From assembly GCF_032854445.1 (NCBI RefSeq), contig NC_088295.1:17349490-17413489 (forward strand): 64,000 nucleotides of DNA. Reading direction: 5' to 3'. The translations under genes were made by a program, and so were the position numbers. Numbering within the stretch: position 1 is the first letter of the stretch; every line of letters starts with the position of its first letter. Below the pieces are notes generated by a model that made no database searches, was not told the origin of the DNA, and was given only the letters and a program-made list of their open reading frames with translations. Positions 1 to 8,955 of this stretch are shown piece after piece. The DNA comes from Liolophura sinensis. Its lineage: Eukaryota; Mollusca; Polyplacophora; Chitonida; Chitonidae.

Positions 1-544
1 TATGGGAGAAGGGTTTATTACCTTGCGTCTTTAGGAAGTAATATTGTATGAAAATATATGATTGCCTTGCAAACTATCTATAGAAAAATCACCTTTAAAG
101 AGTGGACGTGGCGTGGCAGTAAATTGTTCCACGTACAAAGCACCAATGATTATGGTTGGGTCATTAACAAAGAGTGAATATCTAACGTACAGGTATGCCG
201 TTCTATTGATGTTCTACCTTTGGACCGTGAGAACCGATTTCAAGAGCTTGCTTCTGCAGGAAAGAAAATAAAATATGTGCTAATGATGTACATGTCTTAT
301 ATTTTATAACCTCACATTTCTCGTGTGTGGACAGACATTTGGGAAAAGAGCAACACAATCGTTTCTTCCACAGAGAGTTTTGACTCGCAAGGAAACCAAC
401 CGAAAATTAATTATATCACCAAAGAATCCGAACAATATTAAACATTCAAGTTCTAATTGCCCTTGTCTTACCTTGCTTCAATCTAAATATGTTACATTAC
501 TGCTAGTGGAGTGAACCCCAATCTCCTGTGGGAATCCTCCCTGA
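1..544. other. Non-coding stretch, nothing recognised
   Basis: AT-rich sequence with only short chance ORFs of 60-70 codons that match no family I know. I see no repeat family, TIR or convincing splice-site pair here. Confidence 0.5.
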
Positions 545-780
545 TCAAGTAGTTAGCGTGTTTTTTGTAGAAATTTGACCCAGGAACCTTTCACCAATGT
601 GGTGGTCATGAGTTCTAGTCCTGCTCAGAATGGCTTCCTCCCCAGTCTAACCGGGGAAGGTTTTTAAGGTACCTGTGGATGGTTATGAATCTTTGTCGCG
701 GTTGTGCCCGGTTTCCTTCCACCATAATGCTAGCCGTCTTAGTCGTATAAGTGAAATATTCTTGAGTACGACTTATAGGA
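545..780 (+). mobile_element. tRNA-derived SINE, diverged copy
   Basis: The order of blocks matches the other SINE copies in the window. A tRNA-like head (AGTTAGCGTG) is followed by CCCAGGAACCTTTCACCAATG, a B-box-like GAGTTCTAGTCC, a body with CCCGGTTTCCTTCCACCATAATG, and the tail TAAGTGAAATATTCTTGAGTACG. The first A-box bases are degraded and the (AAAT)n tail is missing, so this is an old or 3'-truncated copy. The short ORFs across it on the minus strand are not genes. Confidence 0.8.
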
Positions 781-1044
781 TTCATCATATTCATCCTCGG
801 CTTTAGGTAAATACTACACATCGGGGCAGTGCTTAAATCTCCAGGCTACAAGTGATTCGGTTGCGCCTGTAAGTCAGAAGTTTTGTCAGGTTCCTGGCCA
901 TGTGCGGTTACTCCCGCTTTGATTCTTTTCCGTTCCCTATACTTAAAAACCTAATCACTTTTCTACTAACAACTTACATATTTTATAGCTGTAAGGCCGA
1001 GCTAACGCTGTATTGTATATCTGGTTGCAACGTCTTTCTTTGGT
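781..1044. other. Non-coding stretch, nothing recognised
   Basis: Short spacer between a SINE and a reverse-transcriptase relic. No feature is supported. Confidence 0.4.
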
Positions 1045-1308
1045 TCTGGTTTAAAGGAAATCCTGTGATGGTACATCTTATATGGATTTATATTTGTACA
1101 CACACCTAAACGGTTTCCTCTCGCGCAAATTTTACGAGAAAATTTTCAATTTTGACATTGTAAATTATCTTTACCTGCACAGAAATATACCCAAGATTCT
1201 TGCACATGTCGTGAACATATCTCGCCTTGTAGAATTTGTTAGATTATATGTGTTGTCAAAACTAGTATGTCATTGTTATTCCATACAACACCTTCACTCT
1301 AAGTTTTC
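1045..1308 (+). pseudogene. Reverse-transcriptase relic, copy 1 (region after the YVDD box)
   Basis: An open stretch from about 1082 encodes LYLY, then NGFLSRKFYEK, FNFDIVNYLYLHRNIP and ISRLVEFVRLY. This matches the region C-terminal to the catalytic YVDD box in an RT family seen as uncharacterised RT-domain proteins in aquatic animal genomes, where the block reads roughly LDL-NG-LYDKRDDFNF-IVNFP-NIP-L-RYARAC. The homologous segments at 10570, 14405 (minus), 31495 and 35925 show that it is a dispersed family. Everything N-terminal is missing, and a minus-strand SINE abuts its 3' side at 1309. The DNA upstream (AAGGAAATCCTGTGATGGTACAT) still aligns with the 10.85-kb copy. The subclass (Penelope-like or another non-LTR type) cannot be settled from these pieces. 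Confidence 0.6.
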
Positions 1309-1506
1309 CGACGGCAGCCAGCATTATGGTGGGTGGAAACCGGACAGAGCCCGGGGGGAAACCCACGACCATTGGCAGGTTGCTGACAGTACGGCCGGAG
1401 AGGAAGCCATCATGAACTGGACTTGAACTCACAGCGACCGCATTGGTGGGAGACTTCTGGGTCATTGCGCAGCGCTTGCGCGCCAACCAACTGAGCCACG
1501 GACCAG
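1309..1506 (-). mobile_element. tRNA-derived SINE, tail-truncated
   Basis: Read on the minus strand, it starts near 1506 with the tRNA-like head (CCGTGGCTCAGTTGGTTGGC). It continues through the CACCAATGCGGTCGCTGTGAG block and B-box, and ends near 1309 in GGCTGCCGTCGG. The TATTCTTGAGTACG tail is absent. It lies directly against the RT relic at 1045-1308, so it either landed in that element or shares a deletion junction with it. Confidence 0.85.
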
Positions 1507-3127
1507 AAAGCCCTGGTTGAACAAAATAACATCCTTTAAGCTGTACATAAATACACAGACTATATGGAAAGTTGAAAATTATACAAATTCAACGAATATA
1601 CTATCGCTCACAAGAATTAAGAAATAGGCTCGGCATTTTCCTCTGCTTTAATATTACGGGGCAATTTTTTTCACTCATGTCGTCAGTTACTAAGAAAATC
1701 ACGTGGTCTTTTGATTGCGGGCCGTTGTAAAGAATAATCCAGCATATAAGCCATTTGTGCGTGCCATCAAAATGGTTTTATTTACCTTTCTGCTTTTACA
1801 TTCACCTGAGGTGTGTTTGCCTTGACAGTACAATTTACATATTTTCTGTGATGTTTGTTCAGCAACATACTCCATGATAGCTACATACCCCATGGTAGCC
1901 ACGTAGTTGATTGCAACTACCATGACAACGTATGTTTTTGACATATGTAGTCATGGCAGTTTCAATCATCTTAGCCTAAGATCGCTTTGTAGAAAATGGA
2001 CCTGGTCAATTAGAGCCTTGGAGACCTGCTGCTTGGCTGATGTCCAGAAATCACGTAAAATCCCGGAGGCAGTCTTTCAGACCAGACGACATTGTCAGCA
2101 TTTCGCACGTGGGTATTCGCCAATGATAGACTGGTTCCGGTATCGCGGCGGTGCCCCCAGCACTCGGCGGGTGATACCGCTCTATCCCCAGACATCATGC
2201 GGCGGACAGTTTCCGCTAGCCACGCTCTCTTTAACAACCTTCCGAACACCAGCACTGCCTTTACTAACAAGGACTAACAAGGACTACATTTTTATCTCCC
2301 TTGCAAAGCTATTATCATTTCTTAACGGTACGACTAGTCACATGAAAATTAAGTTGTTCATTAAGTTATTCAGGTCAAGACGTTAAAATCGCTTATCCAA
2401 ATAAATGGGAAAAGCAAATTTATAAGGAGTCTTTAGCAAACTAATCAGATGAAATCTACCTGTGTATCTACCTGTGTATCCATCAGGGCTTGAAAAATTC
2501 CAATTAGTAGAGAAGGCCCCAAAATCATGAAACTGGTTTAGCCTTGAATCAGATTTAGTCTTAACTTGTCTAAGACAACTCTGAACATTAAAATAAAAGT
2601 TGCTAATGTAATGTAAGTCCAACTTAAGTCTAAGACAGCTTCATTATCTTGGGGCCAGGTCAATTCATCTTAGTCAATGACCTAATCGGCGGGAGCACAT
2701 CGCAGTATGAAAGCTTGGCTTACCCGTTATCTCTTAAAAACAGGCTAAAAAAGTATTTTGATTATGATGAACACCTGCTGAAAACACTAAATCCAACTGA
2801 ATCTAATATAGACAGAGGTGCACCCAGGGAATCGCACTTTCACCTGTTTTTACCAGTGCTACGAGCTCTGAGATCGGTTGGCTATGTACCCAAGTTAACT
2901 TCCACATTAACCGCTTTGAATCGTTACATTCACTAACCTGGAACTTGGTCCTGTCGCCAGCGCTGTCCTGGGAGTCCCGACGTTGTACACTACGACTCTG
3001 TTGCTATGGTGGACTCGGCTGCTCTTGCCAAAATTAAAATCATCTCCTACTTTCATTATAGCTGACTATAGTTTTGTACACTATTAATACACAAATCAAA
3101 GTTAAGAATCCCAAACAATTTGTCAGT
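1507..3127. other. Non-coding stretch, small direct repeats only
   Basis: About 1.6 kb with no recognisable gene. A 12-bp direct repeat (TCTACCTGTGTA) lies near 2456-2479 and AACAAGGACT is repeated near 2268-2285. ORFs such as 1907-2386 (159 codons) match no family I know and have no clear splice-site or promoter support. Confidence 0.45.
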
Positions 3128-3293
3128 CGCCGCTTAGCGACGTTTGGCTTGCTGCAGATGTATTAGGTGTGCATCTCATTGCTTTTGATCAAATCATTCC
3201 ACCAGTATGTCTTTTTCCGGGCGATGCCAAGCGTGACTGATTCAAATTGAAAATGGCGGTTAGCGAAGTTTGGCTTGCTGCAGATGTATTAGG
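3128..3293 (+). repeat. Roughly 40-bp direct repeat pair
   Basis: A segment at about 3128-3168, containing TTTGGCTTGCTGCAGATGTA, recurs at about 3254-3293. The last 26 or so bases are identical and the first part (TTAGCGACG versus TTAGCGAAG) is slightly diverged. The copies are about 126 bp apart. Confidence 0.7.
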
Positions 3294-3635
3294 TACATTT
3301 GTGTTAATTATCACGTTATGGCCTTTATTATTAACGAATAATTGGCTGTAATGAAGTAAAAATTATCGAAAGGTTACAGGAAACAACTTTTAGAAAAATG
3401 GCAAGAATCGCCTTCCCTATTGCCTACTGCTATAAAATTATAATTTAATTTTAACAACGTTCTCTGCCCTTAAATAGTGCCCTTTGCTATTTTTTGATAT
3501 TTCAAAAGTCAAAAAATAAATATAGCAATATTTGACACAGCTTCCGCACATCACAATTATCTAGAGCTGGGTAAGTCGTTGTGACGTCAAGATTATTAAT
3601 GCTCTTCAGCGTCGGAGGTATTTTCCATATAAGTG
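3294..3635. other. AT-rich non-coding stretch
   Basis: Very AT-rich, with no repeat family or coding signal that I can support. Confidence 0.4.
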
Positions 3636-3878
3636 GGGGCCTCCGTGGCAGAGGTGGTTAGCGTGCCTGAGCGGCGCAAAAACCCAGGAACATCTCACCA
3701 ATGCGGTCGCTGTGAGTTCAAGTCCAGCCCATGCTTGTTTCTTCTCCGAGGGACGTGCTTGGGGTTTTCCCCTGGCTCTGCCCGGTTTCCTCCCACCATA
3801 ATACTGACCGCTCCCGTATAAGTGAAATATTCTGTGCGACTTGAAACACAAATCAAATGAATAAATAAATAAATAAAT
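3636..3878 (+). mobile_element. tRNA-derived SINE, near full length
   Basis: This is the best-preserved plus-strand copy. It opens GGGGCCTCCG and runs into a pol III A-box (TGGCAGAGGTGG, 3646-3657). A B-box-like GAGTTCAAGTCC lies at about 3714-3725. The body carries TGCCCGGTTTCCTCCCACCATAA, and the tail is TATAAGTGAAATATTCTGTG, CAAATCAAATG and (AAAT)n to 3878. The A/B-box spacing fits a tRNA-derived promoter. The possible target-site duplication (TCCATAT before, TCCGTAT after) is short and imperfect. SINEs are transcribed by RNA polymerase III and moved by a partner LINE-type reverse transcriptase, which I do not identify here. Confidence 0.92.
3646..3725 (+). promoter_or_regulatory. SINE internal pol III promoter (A-box and B-box)
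   Basis: The A-box TGGCAGAGGTGG (3646-3657) fits the TRGCNNAGNNGG consensus. GAGTTCAAGTCC (about 3714-3725) resembles the B-box GGTTCGANTCC. Together they indicate descent from a tRNA gene. Promoter activity today is not shown. Confidence 0.6.
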
Positions 3879-3936
3879 CCGTATGTCTATTCCTGATTGG
3901 GGCTTGATGACATAGACACGAAGTCGGTGGCTGGTG

Positions 3937-4019
3937 TTGTTTTTTTTTTGTTTGTTTTTTTGTTTTGTTTTTTTTTTTTTTTTTGTTCTGTTTGTTTTTT
4001 GTTTTTTGCAGGGGGGGGG
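3937..4019 (+). repeat. T-rich low-complexity tract ending in poly-G
   Basis: Runs of T are interrupted by single G residues (TTTG and TTTTG units), ending in nine G residues. The Lys/Asn-rich minus-strand ORF over it is an artefact of the tract. Confidence 0.9.
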
Positions 4020-4078
4020 TATATTTTCCCGAATGTTTAATCATTGTTCCATTCGAATGCAAGTAGCCGTACGGTGAA

Positions 4079-4385
4079 TTGCAAGTAAAACTAAGACTAA
4101 CGGCAGATTATATGCTTCTGCCCTACATAATTTTTAAACCCGTTGTTGAATATTGTTACACAAGTCGTGAATCACCTGACAGCATATTTTCCGGAAGCGT
4201 CTTAAATCCTCGGCGGAAGCAGTTGGCATTCTCCGTGGCAGCTGATGAGATCCTCCGTGAATGGCCTGTCGAGGACATGCTGAAACTTGCCACATCTCCC
4301 GGAGGCACGTCACGTATCTAACCTAGACTCCGTGTGGAGAACCCGCAGATTCTCAGTGAAAGACGAGAAGAGTTTTATGTACCTG
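4079..4385 (+). other. Weak exon-like segment
   Basis: An 80-codon ORF (4079-4321) has a mixed-composition C-terminal half with AADEILREWPVEDMLKLATS, unlike the low-complexity chance ORFs nearby. ACCTGACAG at 4174-4182 could be a splice acceptor and CTG|GTAAGG at 4386 a donor. However, the ORF stops at 4321, before that donor, so the signals do not form one coherent coding exon. I do not recognise the peptide. It could be a decayed exon, part of a UTR, or chance. Confidence 0.18.
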
Positions 4386-4830
4386 GTAAGGGGTCTTATC
4401 TTCACATAAACGCTAAACACGCATAATGACCGAGGTACCACAACTCTCTGCGTGAAATGGCCCTTACGAAATCTCGAAATGATGGCTTCCGTGGTAATTT
4501 AATACTATCATCTGACTCTGCGTGAAGTGAATGGATCAAGACTTTGCCAAAGCGTAGGTATCGTAATTTGAAAGTAAATCTTCTGATTGGATGCAATTTT
4601 TAAGATGGCTGCCTCGATTCGTAGCAGTCGCTTTCTCCGTATTTCCATTTTAATTCACATCTTACTAATCACATAGGGGAAATTGGTATTCTACTTTCAT
4701 ATAGATATTTTGAACATCTTGTTTTAGTGGAAATATTTAACCAATTATTGTATTATCCTTTAAGCAGCATTCGACCTTGCCATTTAGTGATATTTCAATA
4801 CACCATTTGACCTTAATCAGTAATTTCATA
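4386..4830. other. Non-coding stretch, nothing recognised
   Basis: Spacer up to the TA target site of the Tc1 element. No feature is supported. Confidence 0.4.
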
Positions 4831-4832
4831 TA

Positions 4833-4860
4833 AACTACCAGGCAAAAGAAAGGTTTCACC
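4833..4860 (+). repeat. Left TIR of Tc1 transposon 1
   Basis: A 28-bp repeat identical to the reverse complement of 6354-6381, immediately inside the TA at 4831-4832. Similarity stops abruptly after the 28th base. Confidence 0.97.
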
Positions 4861-5098
4861 CACTTCTTGAGCCCATAAAACAAAAACAAAGGCAGATATA
4901 AGAATAAAGAAGATTGGTTTATAAACAAAAATCATTGTGAAATATTCTCTCAAAAAGGCTTTAAAATATTGGCATTCAATTGGCCACAAAACACAATGAA
5001 AGAGACAAGGGGTCAGAAGAAAAAATTACACAAATGTAAAGTTAACTGGCAAGTGCATGTAAAGTCACAGTATCCACAGAAATGAAGGACCTCAGTCA

Positions 5099-6067
5099 TC
5101 AGTAGCGAGTGTGGCCACCCTGGGCATCAATGCAAGCAAGCACAGGCCTCCGCATTGACGTCGTCAGTCGCCGGATGACGTCAACAGGGATAACGTTCCA
5201 TAGGTTTAACAGAGCTTGCTCAAGTTCCTGTTGGTTAGTTGGAGGAGGCAGCAGCTGTCTCAAACGGCGGTTAAGGTGATCCCAGAGATGTTCAATGGGG
5301 TTCATGTCTGTTGAGTTGGCTGGCCAGGGCAACACGATGACGTTTGCGGTCTCGAGGTAGTCTGTAACAATGCGGGCAGTGTGAGGTCTTGCGTTGTCGT
5401 GTTGCAAGATTGATCCTCTTGGCTGTCGTTGGAGGAAAGGAACGACGACAGGTCTCAGTACCTCATCAACGTAGCGCTGGCCAGTCAGATTACCTCGCAC
5501 AATAACCAGCTGCGTCTTCATTTGGTCACAAATCCATCCCCAAACCATGACGCCTCCGCCTCCAAACGGATAAACCTCTCTTACGAAGTTTGCCGCGAGG
5601 CGCTCGCCTCTTCGACGGAAAACTCGAACTCTGCCATCGTTCCTGAACAGACAGAACCTGCTCTCGTCTGTAAGCAGCACTCTCGCCCAGTCACGTCGCT
5701 GCCACCGACGTACAATACGTGCCCATCGCAATCTGCGTTGACGGTGTAAAAGGGTCAAGGCCATCCCACGGAAGGGGCGGTAAAGTCGTAAACCAGCTGA
5801 ACGAAGACGACGCAGTGTTGTTCTGGGGCTGATGACATGGCCTAGTGTCGTCGCCGCTGTTGACGTCGCCGTGACGAATCGGTTTCGGAGGTGGATCTGC
5901 CGGATGTAGCGATCTTCAGCCGCAGTTGTTAACCTCGGTCTTCCCGATCTTGGTCTGTCTTGGGCCTGGCCTGTCTGCTGATAGCGTATCACCAACCTCC
6001 TGATGGAGGTTTGGCTGCAGTTGAACGTTCTTGCAATGTGACGTTGCGAGACTCCCATGGTGGACAT
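5099..6067 (-). CDS. Tc1-like transposase (DD34E), 322 aa
   Basis: This is a cut-and-paste DNA transposase that would bind the element's TIRs and insert at TA. Residues 1-35 form the first helix-turn-helix (GVSQRHIARTFNCSQTSIRR), followed by the GRPR linker at 42-45 and a second HTH-like region to about residue 100. The catalytic triad is D134 (LLTDESRF), D224 (LQHDNARPH) and E259 (NPIEHLWD), with 34 residues between D224 and E259, as in the Tc1 family. The glycine-rich FGGGGVMVWG lies at 168-177. The usual start appears lost: an ATG at 6108, with the expected spacing, is out of frame by one base, so only the internal ATG at 6067 opens this frame and about 14 N-terminal residues are missing. 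The catalytic domain is otherwise uninterrupted. Identification is firm; activity is uncertain. Confidence 0.95.
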   Translation of the reverse strand: MSTMGVSQRHIARTFNCSQTSIRRLVIRYQQTGQAQDRPRSGRPRLTTAAEDRYIRQIHLRNRFVTATSTAATTLGHVISPRTTLRRLRSAGLRLYRPFRGMALTLLHRQRRLRWARIVRRWQRRDWARVLLTDESRFCLFRNDGRVRVFRRRGERLAANFVREVYPFGGGGVMVWGWICDQMKTQLVIVRGNLTGQRYVDEVLRPVVVPFLQRQPRGSILQHDNARPHTARIVTDYLETANVIVLPWPANSTDMNPIEHLWDHLNRRLRQLLPPPTNQQELEQALLNLWNVIPVDVIRRLTTSMRRPVLACIDAQGGHTRY

Positions 6068-6353
6068 ACCGATGGCCTGGTCTCGTTGCGCTTGCGTTGT
6101 CTTGGCATACTGTTTGTGTTTTTTCGGTCATGCAATGTCTGCTCTTTCGAGCAAGAGTATTTATGCAACATTACCGCACGTGCATCACGAGCCATGCCTC
6201 AAAAGGACGTTTTGCATGTGGTCGCAATTTCACAATTCCAATTGCTGCGTTCGTGACGATGCGTTCTGGTAGAGGAAACGATGCAGTCATACACTAAGCC
6301 CTGCTTAGAATCAAACCCAGAACCGCGCTTTTACTTTTTATGACAAAAAATAT

Positions 6354-6381
6354 GGTGAAACCTTTCTTTTGCCTGGTAGTT
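6354..6381 (-). repeat. Right TIR of Tc1 transposon 1
   Basis: Perfect inverted copy of 4833-4860, followed by the TA target duplication at 6382-6383. Confidence 0.97.
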
Positions 6382-6383
6382 TA

Positions 6384-6827
6384 TGTTTGGTTAGAACAGA
6401 ATATTCTCACGATCTCTAAGCGCTCTGTTTCATAAGTATGCCTAATTCCCCTTAACCCGCCGGCAGGGGCGACCGTGTTGAATATTGAATTTATGAGCAG
6501 TTACAATCAAAGGGCAGCTGAGATATTTTATCTATTAAGTCTTGGCAAATGATCCAAAGTAACCAATACAATCCGACTTCTCGTTAATTTCAGTGAGTGA
6601 GCGGTTCACTCTATATGTTCAAATAATATCAACCAGGCCCATATAGCATCAAGATATGAACAGAATTTTTGTAAAACAAGGCGTTAATAGTTTATTAAAC
6701 CACGCTAGTCTAGAACCACTCAAAATGCCGTGTTGTCATCTCATTTAACAAACAACAGAATGAAAAAAATGCAACGGTATCAGGTCTCAGGCATGTCCGA
6801 CATGCTTAGCTTTTCAGAAAAATCCAG
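6384..6827. other. Non-coding stretch, nothing recognised
   Basis: Spacer between the Tc1 element and the long-TIR element. The outer left end of the latter may extend into 6790-6827 but is too diverged to place. Confidence 0.4.
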
Positions 6828-7600
6828 GTTGCCTTTCATTAGTGACAGGTAACAACACAAGCTCTACACATTGGTATGTTGGAAGTTCATATTCTTGCAA
6901 AGAAAAGTTAGAACACTTGTTCTAATTTATAATGTTAAACACCATAAGTCTTATTTCGAAACCAATTGCCTAAACTGCAACACTAGTTGCCTAAACTGCA
7001 ACACCAGTTGCCTAAACTGCAACACCAGTTGCCTAAACTGCAACACCAGTTGCCTAAACTGCTGGCGACTCAAATTTAAACCGTTTCTGATGCTGCCATA
7101 TTTGACATTGTTCGCACGATTTAGTATAATATAACATCCATAAATGAATTTTATTTTATCTATTGTAATATATGATCTCACTGCAGTACTAGTATAGTTT
7201 TAGATTTGCGTGTTGGGAAATTCTGTTACAAAAAACAATGCAATCTATTCGCTGAGGCAGTAGTGTAGCTGTGTTTCTGTATGGAGTTTAGTCTAATCGC
7301 ATGCTATTGTAACACAAATTATTCTTAACGCCCATTGCCCAGCATACCACTTGTTTCTGAATAATTATGACATCACCCGAGGCAATTAGTTCTTTGTGCT
7401 GAAACAAAGTTTATGGAGTTTAACATTATGAATTAGAAAAAGTATTCTAATTGGATTTTCCTTGCAATGTTATAGACGTACAGCATATCAACGTGTAGAG
7501 ATAGTGTTGTTACGTGTCACTAATGACAGGCAATTTTGATAGCCAGTATGACTGATTTTATAAACAGATGGATATAGGCGACTGGCTAGGAGAAATAGAA
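6828..7600. mobile_element. Long-TIR non-autonomous DNA element, copy 1
   Basis: The left arm (about 6828-6950) and right arm (about 7408-7534) are inverted repeats. GCCTTTCATTAGTGACAGG on the left pairs with CCTGTCATTAGTGACACG read on the other strand, and AATGTTAAACACCATAA pairs with AATGTTAAACTCCATAA. The same sequence order recurs at 28354-29416, which fixes the right end near 7600 at a TA (7601-7602). No coding capacity is seen, as expected for a MITE or foldback element moved by a transposase in trans. The left end is eroded. Confidence 0.8.
6956..7062 (+). repeat. 21-bp minisatellite, about 5 units, inside long-TIR element copy 1
   Basis: The unit GCAACACCAGTTGCCTAAACT repeats with almost no variation. 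Because 21 is a multiple of 3, it gives a repeating CLNCNTS peptide in one frame, which is a by-product and not a gene. Copy 2 of the host element has a single related unit (CACCAGTTACCTTAAACTGC), so this array expanded within copy 1. Confidence 0.95.
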
Positions 7601-7602
7601 TA

Positions 7603-7845
7603 TAGTATGATACACGATTTGGATACTGATTCAAATAAGGTGTTTAGAACATTCCCTGCGCCTTCCTGGCGTTCTAATTTCTTACCTTTAAGTTTTGCAC
7701 ATTCTTATTTCTTTGGCAGATTGTACTAGGATATTGGTCTGACGATGATTGACCTGAAATGCACATTATAATTGTTAATTGGTGTACTAATGTGTACTAA
7801 ATTTATGACGAATACACTGCAGAAAGGCGTTTAGAAATTAAACGT
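7603..7845. other. Non-coding stretch, nothing recognised
   Basis: AT-rich spacer without supported features. Confidence 0.35.
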
Positions 7846-8075
7846 CTCGTTAACATGTTGTGTGACAAACATGTTAAGAAATGTGCCCTTAAATAAAGCA
7901 CGACTAACCTAAACATGTTGTAGGTGCGATCATGTTTAGTGTCTTTAACGCTTTCTCTCCTAACCAGTTTGACATCCAAACATGTACGTATATAGAATCG
8001 AAACATACATCTGGCTTGGGCTTTTATCTAAACCCATTCCTAAACTTGTTGACTGCTAAATATGTTCATGGTTAA
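7846..8075 (+). repeat. Cluster of TAAACATGTT-like motifs (left)
   Basis: The 8-bp palindrome AACATGTT occurs exactly at 7852, 7868 and 7912. Variants include CATGTTTAG near 7931, AAACATGTAC near 7979 and several TAAAYNYGTT forms to 8075. A second cluster lies at 9818-9910. The motif density suggests a degenerate repeat or the ends of an element, but I cannot build a TIR longer than the motif. Confidence 0.45.
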
Positions 8076-8630
8076 ATACGTTTAGGGGCGAATGTTTGAT
8101 ATGTAGATATATACATGATATATGCATGTACTTGCATGTACATGTAGCCAACAATAATTTATGACGAAGTTCTCACTTAATAGCACAAAAGACGCACACA
8201 TTTTGGAATTAACTTAAAAGGACAAAAAATTGGGGCACTAATTTTTGTTTTCAGACATAATATTACGTGAATAGGCCACATAGGCCCATATTCTAGGCCT
8301 ATGTGAATGCACTTTAGCTTCGCCTAAATTCACAATCATGCAGAACTATGTTTTATGTGTGTGGTTTTAGCCTAGGATCCGGTCGAAAATACTATAAATA
8401 ACGTATTTTCTTTATTCTTCCGTTCCTTAACCGCTAAGCTACGACTCGGCTCTTCATTTCCAAAAGACCAAAAGAGATCTTAGCAATCTATCACAACACG
8501 TCTATGTGGCAATACGGCTTGGATGTCCTTGGAGTGACATATGACCCCTGTTCTTTGTTCCCCAGTCGTTTGGTGGCGCTAAATCGGGCTCTTACACAGA
8601 ACCTCTTTATTATTTTACTGCTCTCTTCAG
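8076..8630. other. Non-coding stretch, nothing firm
   Basis: No repeat or gene that I recognise. It lies just upstream of the weak exon candidates at 8631-8955 and could be intronic. Confidence 0.35.
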
Positions 8631-8686
8631 TCAGCTTTTACCATATATTTTTCAGTTTTCTACATCATCACACTGAAAGACAACAA
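8631..8686 (+). other. Candidate internal exon
   Basis: A pyrimidine-rich tract ending CTCTCTTCAG (acceptor at 8630) and another ending ATTTTTCAG (8655) precede a segment that closes with CAACAA|GTGAGTG, a strong-looking donor at 8687. In the frame reading HHHTERQQ it joins in phase 0 to the candidate exon at 8876. I do not recognise the peptide. The support is splice signals and phase only. Confidence 0.25.
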
Positions 8687-8875
8687 GTGAGTGATATCAT
8701 CATTGATGTAAAACTGCTGTTAAATGGTACATAATGGAAACATGAAATGGTAAATTACCTTCACTTGTGATATTCTGTTTCTGTTAAACGAATATTAATT
8801 CTGGCTAATGTGATAACTGGTTTAAATATTTGTATTTTTGTGCGCTTACCCACTGCGATATTTTGTACCCTCAGG

Positions 8876-8955
8876 TGAAGAAAGCTGACTTGCAGAGTCG
8901 GCAAAAAAGCCCATTAGATCATGTTGTTTTTGAAGGATGGACAGCTGCTACATGA
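8876..8955 (+). other. Candidate terminal exon
   Basis: After TACCCTCAG (acceptor at 8875), the phase-0 frame reads VKKADLQSRQ, KSPLDHVVFEGWTAAT and then TGA at 8953-8955. About 800 bp of AT-rich sequence without another exon follows, up to an AATAAA at about 9753, a plausible polyadenylation signal. This could be the 3' end of a host gene whose upstream exons lie further left. The encoded tail is not recognisable to me, so function is unknown. Confidence 0.25.

Larger units (their letters stand above)
4833..6381 (-). mobile_element. Tc1/mariner transposon 1, near intact (1549 bp)
   Basis: A single transposase gene on the minus strand lies between perfect 28-bp TIRs (4833-4860 and 6354-6381) beginning AACTACCAGGCAAAAG. 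The element is bracketed by TA at 4831-4832 and 6382-6383, the target duplication expected for this superfamily. The size and layout fit a complete Tc1-like element. Perfect TIRs and an uninterrupted transposase suggest recent activity. The one lesion I see is at the start codon (see the CDS). Confidence 0.97.

Noticed and set aside
3636-3730. tRNA-like sequence as a real tRNA gene
   Set aside because: A and B boxes are present, but no cloverleaf or anticodon arm can be formed and the same sequence is part of a repeated SINE with a body and tail.
5429-6297. Several plus- and minus-strand ORFs over the Tc1-1 element
   Set aside because: They are shadow frames of the transposase and its leader; only the 5099-6067 minus frame carries the DD34E motifs.
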